This document shows positions 6,817 through 19,800 of a stretch of DNA of 64,000 nt, piece after piece. Position numbers and translations under genes: made by a program. Source of the stretch: Nocardia otitidiscaviarum NBRC 14405 (GTDB lineage: Bacteria; Actinomycetota; Actinomycetes; Mycobacteriales; Mycobacteriaceae); NCBI RefSeq assembly GCF_000308635.1, contig NZ_BAGD01000030.1, positions 1 through 64,000 on the forward strand, read 5' to 3'. The notes beneath the pieces are model-generated. The model saw nothing but the letters and a program-made list of their open reading frames with translations, was not told where the DNA came from and did no database searches. Numbering within the stretch: position 1 is the first letter of the stretch; the number at the start of each line of letters is the position of its first letter.

Positions 6817-9800
6817 TTGACCGTTCCGCGATCACTGCCGTTTCCGTTATCGGCTGCCCAGCAAGGGATTTGGTACGCACAGCAGTTATCCGGCTCGACC
6901 CCGATCACCAATTCGCTCTGCATCGACCTGCACGGTGACCTCGATCCCGACCTGCTGCTGGCCTCGTTCTGGCGCGTGGCGGGGGAGTTCGAGGCCGCCC
7001 GCCTGCGCCTGATCGAAACCGACGGCATCCCGATGCAGGTGGTGGATCGGGAGTTGGACGAACCGGCCCGGTGCCTGGATCTGCGCCGCGACCCGGACCC
7101 GGTCGCCGCCGCCCACGAGTGGATGCGCGCGGAATACAGCGAGCCGGTCGACCTGTACGCCGACCGGCTCATCACCACCGCGGTGCTGCGGGTGCAGCAG
7201 CGCCGCTGGTTCTGGTACCTGCGCGCCCACCACATCGCCATGGACGGCGTTGCCGCCATGACCCTGCTGACCCGGGTCGGCGCGGTGTACACCGCCGCGG
7301 TCGAGGGCACCGAGCCCGCACCCGCGCGGGTGCACGGTCTGGCCGAGTTGGTCGCCGAGGACGAGAAGTACCGTGCCTCCGAACGTTTCGTCAGCGACCG
7401 GGAGTACTGGCGGGAGCGGCTGGCGGGACTGCCCGCGCCGGTGAGCCTCGCCGGTCGCACCGGACAGGCCGACGCCCACCCGGTTTCGGTGAGCGGGCTG
7501 CTCTCCGCCGAGACCGCGCATCTGCTCGACACCGTGGTCAAGAAGTACGCGACCACCCCGGCCGCCCTGATCCTCGCGGCGTTCGGCCTGTTCCTGAGCC
7601 GCATGACCGACAGCGCGGATGTCGTTCTCGGCCTGCCGGTATCGGCGCGCGTCACCACCTCGGCGCGGCGGTCCGGCGGCATGCTGGCCAATACCCTCCC
7701 GTTCCGGATCACCACCGGCCCGTACGACACCGTCGGCGCGCTCATCGAATCGGCACAGCGGCAGCTCATCGACGCGCTGCGCCACCAGCGCTACCGCCAG
7801 GAGGACATGTTCCGGGATATCGGCCGCCTCACGCCGCAATCCCAGGTGTTCGGGCCGTTCGTGGACCTGATGATGTTCGACACCAAGATCGTCCTCGGTT
7901 CGATCGTCGGCCACCTCCAGGTGCTGACCCCGGGGCTGGTCTCGGATCTGTCGGTCAGCTGCTATTCCGGCGCCGGTGCCGAGGCCACCCGCCTGGACTT
8001 CGTCGGGAACCACGACCTCTACACCCCGGCCGAACTCGCGGCGCAGCATCGCCGGTTCCTCGGCTTCTTCCACGGTTTCCTGCACACGATCGTCACCGAC
8101 CCGGACACGCCGGTGCGGCGCGTCGACGTCCTCGACGACGGCGAACGCGATCGGCTGCTGCGGCTGTGGAACGACACCGCGCTACCGGTGGACCCGAACC
8201 GCACCCTGGTGGACATGTTCCGGGTGCGCGCGGACGAGGCCCCGGACGCGGTCGCCGTGGTATCCGGCGACCGGGCATACACCTACGCCGAACTCGGCAC
8301 CCGCGCCCGACACCTCGCCGCCCTGTTGGCCGAGCGCGGAGCGGGACCGGAAACGATTGTCGCCGTGGCGCTTCCGCGCGGCATGGAGCTGATCACGGCG
8401 CTGCTGGCGGTACTCGAGGCCGGTGCCGCCTACCTGCCGCTCGACCCGGCGTCACCGCCGGACCGCCTCGCCTACATCCTCGCCGACGCCGCGCCGCGCC
8501 TCGTGCTCGCCGACGACAGCACGGCGCATCTGGTCGACCACGAGCGGGTGCCGTGCCTGCGCGTCGACCAGGTGCCGCACGACGGAGCGGCGCGGGCCCG
8601 ATCGCCGCGGGTGCGTCCGGACAATGCGGCGTATTACATCTACACCTCCGGCACGACCGGAAAACCCAAGGGCGTCGCGGTAACCCACGCGAATGCGGTA
8701 GCGCTGTTCGCCGGTACGCGGCCATGGGGTGGGTTCGGCCCCGACGATGTGTGGGCCTGGTGCCATTCCCAGGCATTCGATTTCTCGGTATGGGAGATCT
8801 GGGGCGCGCTGCTGTACGGCGGCCGCGTGGTGGTCGTACCGCGCGAGGTGGCGTACTCGCCCCCGGAACTGTGGGAACTCGTCGTGGCGCAGGGCGTGAC
8901 CATTCTCAACCAGACCCCCTCGGCGTTCTACGCCCTGATCGAATCCCATTGCACGCGTGCGGAGGACGCCAGCGCGCTGCGGCTGGTCATCTTCGGCGGG
9001 GAGGCCCTGGACCCGGCCCGGCTGCGGCGCTGGCCGCTGCTGGACACCGCCGCCGCTCCCGCACTGGTCAATATGTACGGGATCACCGAGACCACCGTCC
9101 ATGTGACGAAACAGCCGCTCGAGCCCGCGCATTGGCACGGTGCGGCGGGCAGCAGCCCGATCGGCGTGCCGCTGGCGAATCTTCGCGTCTACGTCCTGGA
9201 CACCTGGCTGCGACCGGTCCCGATCGGGGCCGCCGGTGAGCTGTACGTGGCGGGTGGTCAGGTCGGCCGCGGCTACCATGACCGACCGGGGCTGACCGCC
9301 GCGCGCTTCGTGGCCGACCCCTTCGACGCGGCCGGTGGCGGACGCCTCTACCGCAGTGGCGATGTGGTCCGCTGGACCGAGGCCGGGGTGCTGGAGTACC
9401 TCGGCCGCGCCGACGAGCAGGTGAAGATCCGCGGCTATCGCATCGAACTGGGCGAGATCGAAGCCGTGCTCGCCGCCCAGGACGAGGTGGCGCGGGCCGT
9501 GGTCACCACCCGCCCCACCGTGTCCTCGGATCAGCTTGTCGCCTATATGGTTCCGGATCCTGGGGTCGCGCCGGTGGCGCTGCGCTGCCTGGAATTGCGG
9601 CGCGACGGCGTCATCGCCGCCGACGAACTGCACGAGCTGCCCAACGGCATGCCGGTGGTGGGCCGCAATCGGTCCAATATCCGCTTCCTGTACGAGGAGA
9701 TCTTCGAGCGGGCGGAGTACTGCGCCTGCGGACTGACCATTCCCGAAACGGGCTGTGTGGTCGACATCGGTTCGCACGTCGGCATGTTCTCCCTCTACGC

Positions 9801-10890
9801 GCAGAGCAAGTCACCGGAGCTGAGGATCTTCGCGGTCGAGCCGATGCCGGAACTGCGGCGCATGTTCGCGGCCAACGCCGCCCTGCACGGCCTGAACGCG
9901 ACCCTGGTGCCCTACGCGATCGGCGCGGCGGCCGAGATGGACACCTTCACCTACTACCCGGAGATGTCGGTGCTGTCCGGGCGCGGCAGCGACAGCCACG
10001 TACAGCGCGGCATCCTGGAGTCCTACCTGCACAACGAATACCGCGGTGAGAGCGTCGATCCGGGGGAGCGGTACGTCGATCAGCTGATCGCCGACCGGCT
10101 GGAGTTCGAACAGGTCGACGTGCCCATCCGCACCCTGTCGCACATCATCGGCGAGTACGCCATCGACCATATCGATCTGCTGAAGATCGATGTGGAGGGC
10201 AGCGAACTGGATGCGCTGCGCGGCATCGCATCCGACGACTGGCCGCGCATCGACCGGATGGTCATCGAGGTGCACGATATCGAGGACCGCCTCGCGTGCA
10301 TCGAGAAGCTGTTGCGGGAGCACGGATTCCAGGTCGCCTCCCGGGTGTCACCGAAGGTGGAGGGCACCGACCTGCACATCGTCTACGCGGTGCGGCGGGG
10401 TCTCGATTCCGGTGTCGACGCCAACCGGGTGAACGTGCTGGAGCAGCGGCCGCGGTGGATGTCACCGTCGGCGCTCGGCACCCGGATGCGGCAGCGGCTG
10501 GGCGAGCGGCTGCCCGGCTACATGGTGCCGGACGTGGTCATGGTCCTGGACGGCCTGCCGCTGACGGTGAACGGCAAGGTCGACAAGGCCGCCCTGCCCG
10601 ATCCGGTGCTGACCCGCACGGCCTACCGCGCACCCGCCACCGCCATGGAGGAGGTGGTGGCCGGGGTGTTCGGCGAGGTGCTCGGCATCGGCCGGGTGGG
10701 CGTCGACGACGACTTCTTCGAACTGGGCGGCAACTCGCTGTCCGCGACCCGACTGGCGGCGCGGCTGGCCGACGGCGTGGGCGTCGCGCTGACCGTGCGC
10801 CATATCTTCGAGGCATCGACGGCCGGGGCGCTGGCGGCGCTGCTCGACGAACGCGTCGCGGGCGCGGATGTGGCGCGGGTGGCGGCGGCG
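6817..10890 (+). other. NRPS module 1: C(starter)-A(Thr, MT)-T
   Basis: The first C domain is the predicted lipid-accepting starter. The A domain has [11 protein letters not shown] (residue 609 on) and FDFSVWE (654-660). Reading the ten pocket positions by alignment to GrsA gives D-F-W-N-I-G-M-V-H-K, the classical threonine code. The C-terminal subdomain of A1 is split by a methyltransferase between motifs A8 (about 861-885) and A9 (LPGYMVP, about 1232). The carrier serine is 1307 in GGNSL. There is no epimerase, so L-Thr is expected, in agreement with the C2 type that follows. Confidence 0.85.
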
Positions 10891-13800
10891 CCGCGCCTGA
10901 CCCCGCAGCCGCGCCCGGAGCGGGTGCCGCTGTCGTACGCGCAGCAGCGGATGTGGTTCGTGAACCGGTTCGACCCCGACTCGGCGGCATACAGCATCCC
11001 CATGCTGCTGCGGATCGCGGGCCGGGTGGAGGTGGCGGCGCTGACCGCGGCGGTGCGGGATGTGCTCGTTCGGCACGAGGTGCTGCGGACCCGGTATCCC
11101 GAGGTGGCCGGCATTCCGTATCAGGTGGTGGTGCCGGTCGAGGAACTGGCCGAGGCCGTGGACTTCGACCTCACGCCGCAGGCGGTGGACGAGGCCGGTG
11201 CCCGCGCGGTGATCGCCGGTGTGGTGGCAACGGGTTTCGATGTGGCGCAGCACATTCCGCTGCGGGCGCGGTTGCTGTCGGTGCGTCCTGACGAGTTCGT
11301 GCTGGTGCTGGTGGTGCACCACATCAATGCCGACGGCTTCTCCATCGCGGTACTGGCCCGGGATCTGGCCGCGGCGTACGCGGCACGGTGCCGGGGGCGA
11401 CAGCCGGAGTGGACCCCGCTTCCGGTGCAGTACGCCGACTACGCGCTGTGGCAGCGCGAGGCGCTCGGGTCGGTCACCGATCCGGAATCGCCGCTGGCGC
11501 GGCAGCTGCGGTACTGGGTGACGCAGCTGGACGGGTTGCCCGAGGTGATGGCGCTCCCCACCGATCGCCCGCGCGCGGCGGTGGCGTCGCATCGCGGGGC
11601 GAAGTGCGGCTTCGCGGTGGAACCCGAGGTGGTCGCGCAACTGCGGGAACTGGCGCACACCGGTGGCGTCACAGTGTTCATGATCTTCCACGCCGCCCTG
11701 GCGGTCGTGCTGTCCCGGCTGTCGGGCAGCCGGGACATCGCCATCGGCTCACCGGTGTCCGGCCGCGGCGTCGCCGAGTTGGACGATCTCGTGGGCATGT
11801 TCGTGAATACGATCGTGCTGCGCACCCGGGTGGACGAGGCGGAACCCTTCGCCGATCTGCTGGCGCGGGTGCGCGGGGTGGACCTGGACGCGTTCGCGCA
11901 CGCGGAAGTTCCGTTCGAGCAGGTGGTGGAGGCGGTGGATCCGCCGCGCAGCCGGGCGCATCATCCGCTGTTCCAGGTCATGCTGGCCTTCCACAATCTC
12001 GACGAGGTCCGGTTCGACTTCCCCGGCCTGGTGGTGACCGGCTCCGGAGCCGACACCGGCATCGAGCGCTTCGACCTGACCTTCACACTGAGCGACACAC
12101 CGGACGCCACCGGCGCGATACCGGTCGAACTCGGCTATGCCACCGATCTTTTCGACCCGGCCACGATCGAGGCGCTGACCCGGCGGCTGCGCTCGGTGCT
12201 GCGCACGGTGGCGCACGATCCCGCCGTCCTGGTGCGCGATATCGATGTGCTGTCGCCGTCGGAGCGACACCGGCTGCTCGACGTCTGGGGCCGCAACGAT
12301 CACGTCGTGGACGGCGTACTGCTGCCCGACCTGCTGGCCGCGGCGGTGGCGAGCAATCCGGACGGCGACGCGGTGGTGGACGGGGACCGGCGGCTCAGCT
12401 ACCGGGATCTGGATGAACGCTCGAATCGACTGGCGCGCTGGCTGATCGACCGCGCGATCGGACCGGAGGCCGTGGTGGCCGTCGGGCTGCCCCGGTCGCT
12501 GGAATGGGTGCTCGCGGTATGGTCGATCGCCAAGACGGGGGCCGCCTTCCTGTCCGTGGATCCGGCGCATCCGCTGGAGCGCAATCGCTTCGTCTGTGCG
12601 GATTCCGCTGTGCGGGTGGGCATCACGACCCAACGGTATGCGGCGGCACTGCCCGCCGACGGCATGTCCTGGCTGGTGGCCGATGATCCGGCCGCCAGCT
12701 CCGATATCGAGGCGTGCGCGGGTACCGCCGTGGCCGACGCCGAGCGGATCGCGTCGACGCACCCGGCGACCACGGCCTATGTCGTCTACACCTCGGGTTC
12801 CACGGGCCGTCCGAAGGGCGTGGAGGTCACGCACACCGGCCTGGCCGCGTTGGTGGCCGACCAGCGGCGGCGCGCCGGGGTAGCCGCCGATTCGCGCGTG
12901 CTCGCGGTCGCGGCCCGGACCTTCGACGCGGCGATCCTGGAACTGCTGCTGTCACTGTCCGGCAGTGCGGCGCTGGTGGTCGCGCCCGAGGACGTGTACG
13001 GCGGGCCGCCGCTGGCGGATCTGCTGCGGGCCCGGCGCATTACGCACGCCTTCCTCACCCCGTCGGTGGCGATGTCGGTGGACCCCGACGGGCTCGACGC
13101 CCTCCGGATCGTCATGACCGGCGGCGACCAGTGTGGACCGCAGCTGGTTTCGCGCTGGTCGGGTACCGATCCGGGGCGGCGGCGCACGCTGCACAACCTC
13201 TACGGTCCGGCCGAGGCGAGCATCTGGGTCACGGGGGCGGAACCGGCCGTGGGCCGGTCGGTGGTTATCGGCGGCCCGATCGCCGGGATGTCGGTCGCCG
13301 TCCTGGACGAGTGGCTGCGCCCCGTCCCCGCCGGGGTGGTGGGCGAGCTGTACGTCTCCGGTCCCGGCGTGGCCCGCGGGTATCGGGGGCGGCCGGGCCT
13401 GACGGCGACGCGGTTCGTGGCCGATCCGCACGGGCGTCCCGGCGAACGGCGGTACCGCACAGGTGATCTGGTGCGCTGGATCGACGACGCGGCGTCCGGC
13501 GCCGCCGAACTGGCCTATGTCGGCCGCGCCGACTCGCAGGTGAAGGTACGCGGTCAGCGGTTGGAGCTCGGTGAGGTGGAGGCCGCGCTGAGCGAGGTCG
13601 ACGGGGTCGAGCAGGCGGTCGCCGCCGCCCAGGCCACCGCCGCCGGGACACGATTGATCGCCTATGTGACGGCGTCCGGGTCCGAACTGGACGCGGTGGC
13701 GGTGCGGGAGGCGGTGAGCCGCCGCCTGCCGGGCTACATGGTGCCCGATGCGGTGACCGTTCTCGACGCGCTGCCCCTGAGCAGCAGCGGCAAGGTGGAC

Positions 13801-16800
13801 CGGCGGGCCCTGCCCGAGCCGGTGTTCGACACGCCCACCTTCCGGGCGCCCGCCACACCGGTCGAGGAGACCATCGCCCGGGTCGTCGCCGACGTGCTCG
13901 GCATCGAGCGGGTGGGAGCCGACGACGACTTCTTCGTCCTGGGCGGCGATTCGATCATCTCCATCCAGGTGGTGGCCAAGGCCCGCGAACGCGGGGTGGT
14001 GTTCGGCCCGAAGGACGTGTTCGAACAGCGCACGCCCGCCCGGCTGGCGGTGATCGCGCGCACCGCCGAGCCGGAGGCCGTCCGCGACACCGTGGACGAT
14101 GGTACGGGCGAGTTCCCGCTACTGCCGGTGGCTCGGTGGATGGTGGAGTGGGGCGGCGGATTCCGGCGCTTCGAACAGCATGTGCTGCTGCGACTCCCGG
14201 CCGATGTCGACGCGGCGGCTCTCGCCCTGGCGGTCGGCGCACTGCTCGACCGTCACGACGCCCTGCGGGCCACCCTGCGGCGCAACGGGTTCGGCGACTG
14301 GACGTTGGTCGTGCCCGCACCCGGCAGCGTGCTCGCCGCCGACGTGCTGTCCCGGCGGGCGCTCGATCCCGCAACCGACCCGGATACCGAGGCGGGGCGG
14401 GCGGCCATCGCGGATATCGCCGCCGCGGCACTGGATTCGGCCCAGGCCGGGCTCGATCCGGCCGCCGGGGCGATGATGCGGTGCGTGTGGCTCGACCCCG
14501 GCGATCACGCGCCCGGCTGGCTGCTGATGGTGGCGCACCACCTGGTGGTCGACGGCGTGTCCTGGCGGATCGTCATCCCCGATCTGCTGTCCGCGCTCGC
14601 ACAGGCGGGATCGGGGACATCGCCGGTGCTGCCGCCCGTCGGCACGTCCCTGCGCCGCTGGACACACGGCCTGCACGCGGCGGCGACCGCCCCGCGTCGG
14701 CGCGGTGAGCTGGCGCTCTGGCAGCACATGACGTCCGGCCCCGATCCGCTCTGGGGCGGACGCGATCTCGACCCGGCCATCGACACCGCCGCCACGCTCG
14801 ACGAGGTGCGCGTCGAGTTGCCGCCCGCGGTGACCCGTGCGCTGCTGTCGCGGGTGCCTGCGGTATTCCACGGCGGCGTCGACGACGGACTGCTCGCGGG
14901 GCTGGTGGTGGCGGTGCGCCGCTGGCGGTCCCACCGCGGTGTGGACGACCCGTCGGTGCTGATCCGGTTGGAGGGCCACGGGCGCGAGGAACAGGTCGTA
15001 CCGGGAGCGGATCTGTCGCGGACCGTGGGCTGGTTCACCTCCATGTACCCGGTGCGCTTCGACCTGTCCGGCATCGACCTCGACACGGTGGCGGCGGGCG
15101 CGACCGAACTCGACGCCGTCGTGCGGACGGTCAAGGAGACACTGCGCTCGATCCCGGACCGGGGCATCGGCTACGGCCTGCTGCGCTATCTCGACGCGGA
15201 CAGCGCGAACCGTCTGCCGCACCGCATGCCCGGCCGCATCGGCTTCAACTACCTCGGCCGCCTGGCGGGACTCGGCGACGACGGCATCGACGGCGGGCTG
15301 GGCGAACTGCCCGGCACCCCGGATCCGGAGATGCCGGTGACCCTGGCCGTGGATATCAGTGCGATCGTCAGCGGCGACCGCCTGCGCGCCAGTTTCCGCT
15401 ACCCGCGCACGCTGCTGCACCGCGCGGATGTGCACGAGCTGGCGTCGGCCTGGTCGCAGGCGCTGACCGACCTGGCCGAGCACGCCGAACTGCCCGGCGC
15501 GGGCGGCCACAGCCCCTCCGACTTCGCGCTGGTGTCGCTGACCCAATCCGACGTCACCGCACTGGAATCCGCCTACCCGACACTGCGCGACGTGTGGCCG
15601 GTGACGCCGCTGCAAGCCGGTCTGCTGTTCCACGCCGAACTCGACACCGACGTCGACCTGTACACCGCCCAGCTGGTGCTGCGGTTGACCGGTGCGCTGG
15701 ACGCGGATCGCCTGCACGACGCCGCGCGCGCGGTCCTGGACGCCCATCCGAGCCTGCGCACCGCGTACACCACCACCGGCAGCGGCGTCAGCGTCGCCGT
15801 CGTCCTCGACGATGTCGAACCGCCCTGGCAGGTAGTGGATCTCACCGATCGGCAGGGCGGCGACGGGTCGGCCGCCGCGGCGGACGCCACCGTCGTTCTC
15901 GCGGAGCTGGCCGCCGCGGAGCGGGACCGGCGCTTCGCCCCGGCGTCCGCGCCGCTGCTGCGCTTCCTCCTCGCGCGGCTGGCCGCCGACCGCTGGGCGC
16001 TGGTGCTGACCAACCACCACGTCATTCTCGACGGCTGGTCGTGGCCGCTGCTCATCACCGAACTGTTCACCCGCTACGCCGACCCGGACACCCGCTCCCT
16101 CGGTGCGGCCGGATCGTATCGGGACTTCCTGGCCTGGCTGGCCGCCCGGGACGTCGACGCGGCGCGTGCGGCGTGGCGCGAAACCCTGCACGGTGCCGAA
16201 CCGACCCTGGTCGCGGCGAGCACCGACACCGGGTCCGGCGCGGTGGCCGACTACGCCGTCACCCTCGACGACGCCGACACCCGGGCGCTGCTGGCGACCG
16301 CCGCGGCCGCCGGTGTGACGGTCCATACGGTGCTGCAATCGGCCTGGGCGCTGCTGGTCGGGCAGCTGACCGGACGCGACGATGTGGTGTTCGGTTCGAC
16401 GGTGTCGGGTCGTCCGGGTGAGCTGCCCGGTGCCGAGCGCGCCATCGGCCTGTTCATCAATACGGTGCCGACCCGGGTGCGGCTGCACCCGGCCGAGACC
16501 CTCACCCGGCTGTGGCAGCGTATGCACGACGAGCAGGCGACGCTGCTCGAGCATCAGCATCTCGGACTCACCGATATCCATGAACTCACCGGCTGCGACC
16601 GCCTGTTCGACACGGTCATGGTGTTCGAGTCCTATCCCCTCGACGCCGAGCGGATTCGGACGCTCACCGGCCGCGCCGGTATCGGCATCGACGGCGTGGA
16701 CGCGACCGATGCCACGCACTACCCGCTGACGTGCAGCGTCACGTTGCAGGAGACGCTGCGGCTGCGGTTGCAGTACCGGCCAGAACTGTTCACCGACGCC

Positions 16801-19800
16801 GCCATCGCCGCCTTCGCTCAGCGCCTACGGCAGGTGCTGGGTGCGATCGCCGCCGACGCGGCCCTGCCGCTGCGGGCCGTGGATCTGCTGCCGCCAGCGC
16901 AACGGCGACTGCTGTCGCACCGTGGAGCCGGGGTCGCCGTCGACCCCGGCTCGTCCGAGGTGACCCTGCCGCTCCTGCTGGCCGCCGCCGTGACGGGCGA
17001 TCCCGGGGGCGACGCGGTCGTGGACGGGGACCGGCGGATCACCTACCGGGAGCTGGACGAGCGGTCAAATCGGTTGGCGCACTTCCTGATCGACCGGGGC
17101 ATCGGTCCGGAGACGGTGGTGGCGATCGGGCTGCCGAGGTCGCTGGACTGGGTGGCGGCGGTCTGGGCCGTCGCCAAGACCGGCGCGGCCTTCCTCTCGC
17201 TCGATCCCGGGCATCCACTGGAACGCAACTCCTTCATGTGCGCCGATTCCGCTGTGCCGGTGGGCATTACCGTCACACGGCAGGTGTCGGCACTGCCGAG
17301 CGAGACCATCGGCTGGCTGGTGGTCGACGATCCGGCCGTGGCGGCCGACATTCGGCAGTACCCGCCGACACCGGTCACGGTTCGGCCGCACCCGGACGGC
17401 ACCGCCTACATCGTCTACACCTCGGGCTCGACCGGCCGTCCCAAGGGCGTCGCCATCACCCACACCGGACTCGCGGCCCTGTGCGCCGAACAGCGCCAGC
17501 GATTCGGAGTGACCCCGGACGCACGGGTGCTGAGCGTGGCCGCCCGCACCTTCGACGCCGCCGTCTTCGAACTGCTGCTGGCGCTGTCGGGTTCCGCGAC
17601 GCTGGTGATCAGCCCGCCCGACGTCTACGGCGGCCGAGCCCTGGCCGACCTGCTGCGCGCCGAACGGGTCAGCCACGCCGTACTCACCCCGGCCGTGGCC
17701 GCCACCGTCGACCCCGCCGGGCTCGACGACCTGGAGGTGCTCACCCTCGCCGGTGAGGCCTGCCCGCCCGCCCTGGTCACCCGCTGGTCGCATACCGACA
17801 GCGCGGGTCGACGGCGGGTGCACAACCTGTACGGCCCCGCCGAGGCCACGATCTGGGTGACCGGCAGCGCCGACCTGCGTGCCGGTGCCCCGGTGCCCAT
17901 GGGCGCGGTCGTCGCCGGAATGTCGGTGCGCGTGCTGGATTCGTGGCTGCGGCCGGTTCCCGCCGGCGTGGTGGGCGAGCTGTACGTCTGCGGCGCGGGA
18001 CTGGCCCGGGGCTATGCGGGCCGCCCGGGACAGACCGCCGCCCGTTTCGTCGCCGACCCCAGCGGTGAGACCGGACGCCGCATGTACCGCACCGGCGATC
18101 TCGTGCGCTGGACGACAGACGGAAACGGCTCGGGCGCAGCGGAACTGGAGTTCGTCGGACGCGGTGACGGCCAGGTCAAGGTGCGGGGACAGCGTCTGGA
18201 ACCGGGGGAGGTCGAAGCCGCCCTGACCGACCTCGCCGGTATCGACCGGGCCGTCGTGCTGGTGCGGACCCCGGCGGACGGTGTCGGCGCGCGCCTGGTG
18301 GCCTATGTGGTGGCCGATCCGGGCCACCGTCCGGATCCGGCCCGGATCCGGGAAGCCGTGGGCCGACGTCTGCCCGGATACATGGTGCCGGATGCGGTGC
18401 TGGCGCTCGACGAACTGCCGCTGACGGTGAACGGCAAGGTGGACAGGGCGGCGCTGCCCGAACCGGTGTCGGCCCGGGCCGCCTATCGCGCGCCCGCCAC
18501 GCCGATCGAACAGCGGGTGGCGGCCGTCGTCGCCGAGGTGCTCGGTACCGGCCGCGTCGGACTCGATGACGACTTCTTCGCGCTGGGCGGCAATTCCCTG
18601 TCCGCCACCCGGCTGTCGGCGCGGCTGGCCGATGGGATCGGCGTCACGGTTGGCCTGCGCGATATCTTCGCGCGGCCGATGGTGGGCGAGCTGGCGGCGA
18701 CACTCACCGCCCGGGTGGCGGAATCGACCACCGGCGCGGATGTTCCACCACTGCGGCCGCGGACGCGCCCGGAGCGGGTGCCGCTGTCCTTCGCGCAGCA
18801 GCGCATGTGGTTCGTGAACCGCTTCGCACCGGACTCCGTCGCCTACAGCATTCCCATGGTCCTGCGGCTGACCGGTCGTGTGGACGTGGCGGCGCTGTCG
18901 GCGGCGGTATGGGATGTGCTCGGCCGCCACGAGGTGCTGCGCACACGCTATCCCGACGCGGACGGGGTTCCCTACCAGTCGGTGGTGCCGGTCGCGGAGC
19001 TGGCCGCCGCGGCGGAAGTGGACACCACCCCGCGTCCCGTGGCCGCCGCCGCTGTCGCGGCGACCGTCGCCGCCGAGGTGGCGGTGGGATTCGATGTCGC
19101 GCAGCGGGTTCCGCTGCGGGTGCGGCTGCTGTCGGTGGGGCCCGAGGAGTTCGTGCTGGTGTGGGTGGTGCACCACATCGGCGCGGACGGCTTCTCGATG
19201 GGTCCGCTGGCCCGCGATCTGGCCGGGGCGTATCGGGCCAGGTGTGCCGGACGGCACCCGGCGTGGGCGGCGTTGCCGGTGCAGTACGCCGACTACACCC
19301 TGTGGCAGCGTGAACTCCTCGGCTCGGCGGACGACCCGACCTCGCTGCTTACGCGGCAGCTCCGGTACTGGTCCGAGCAGTTGGACGGATTGCCGGACAC
19401 CCTGGACCTGCCGACCGACCGTCCCCGCCCGGCCGTGGCGTCGCATCGGGGAGCCACCCTCCACGTCACGGTGGCACCGAGCGTGGTCGCCGGGCTGCAC
19501 GACACCGCCCGCGCTCGCGGCGTCACGGTGTTCATGATCGTCCACGCCGCCCTGGCGGTCGTGCTGTCGCGGCTGTCGGGCAGCGCCGATATCGCCATCG
19601 GGTCGCCGGTCGCGGGACGCGGCGCGGCCGAACTCGACGGTCTCGTCGGCATGTTCGTGAACACGGTGGTGCTGCGTACCCGGATCGACGAGTCGGCCAC
19701 GATCGCCGACCTGCTGGCCGAGGTGCGCGACGTCGACCTGGAAGCGTTCGCGCACGCGGAGATTCCGTTCGAACAGGTGGTGGAGGCGGTGGATCCGCCG

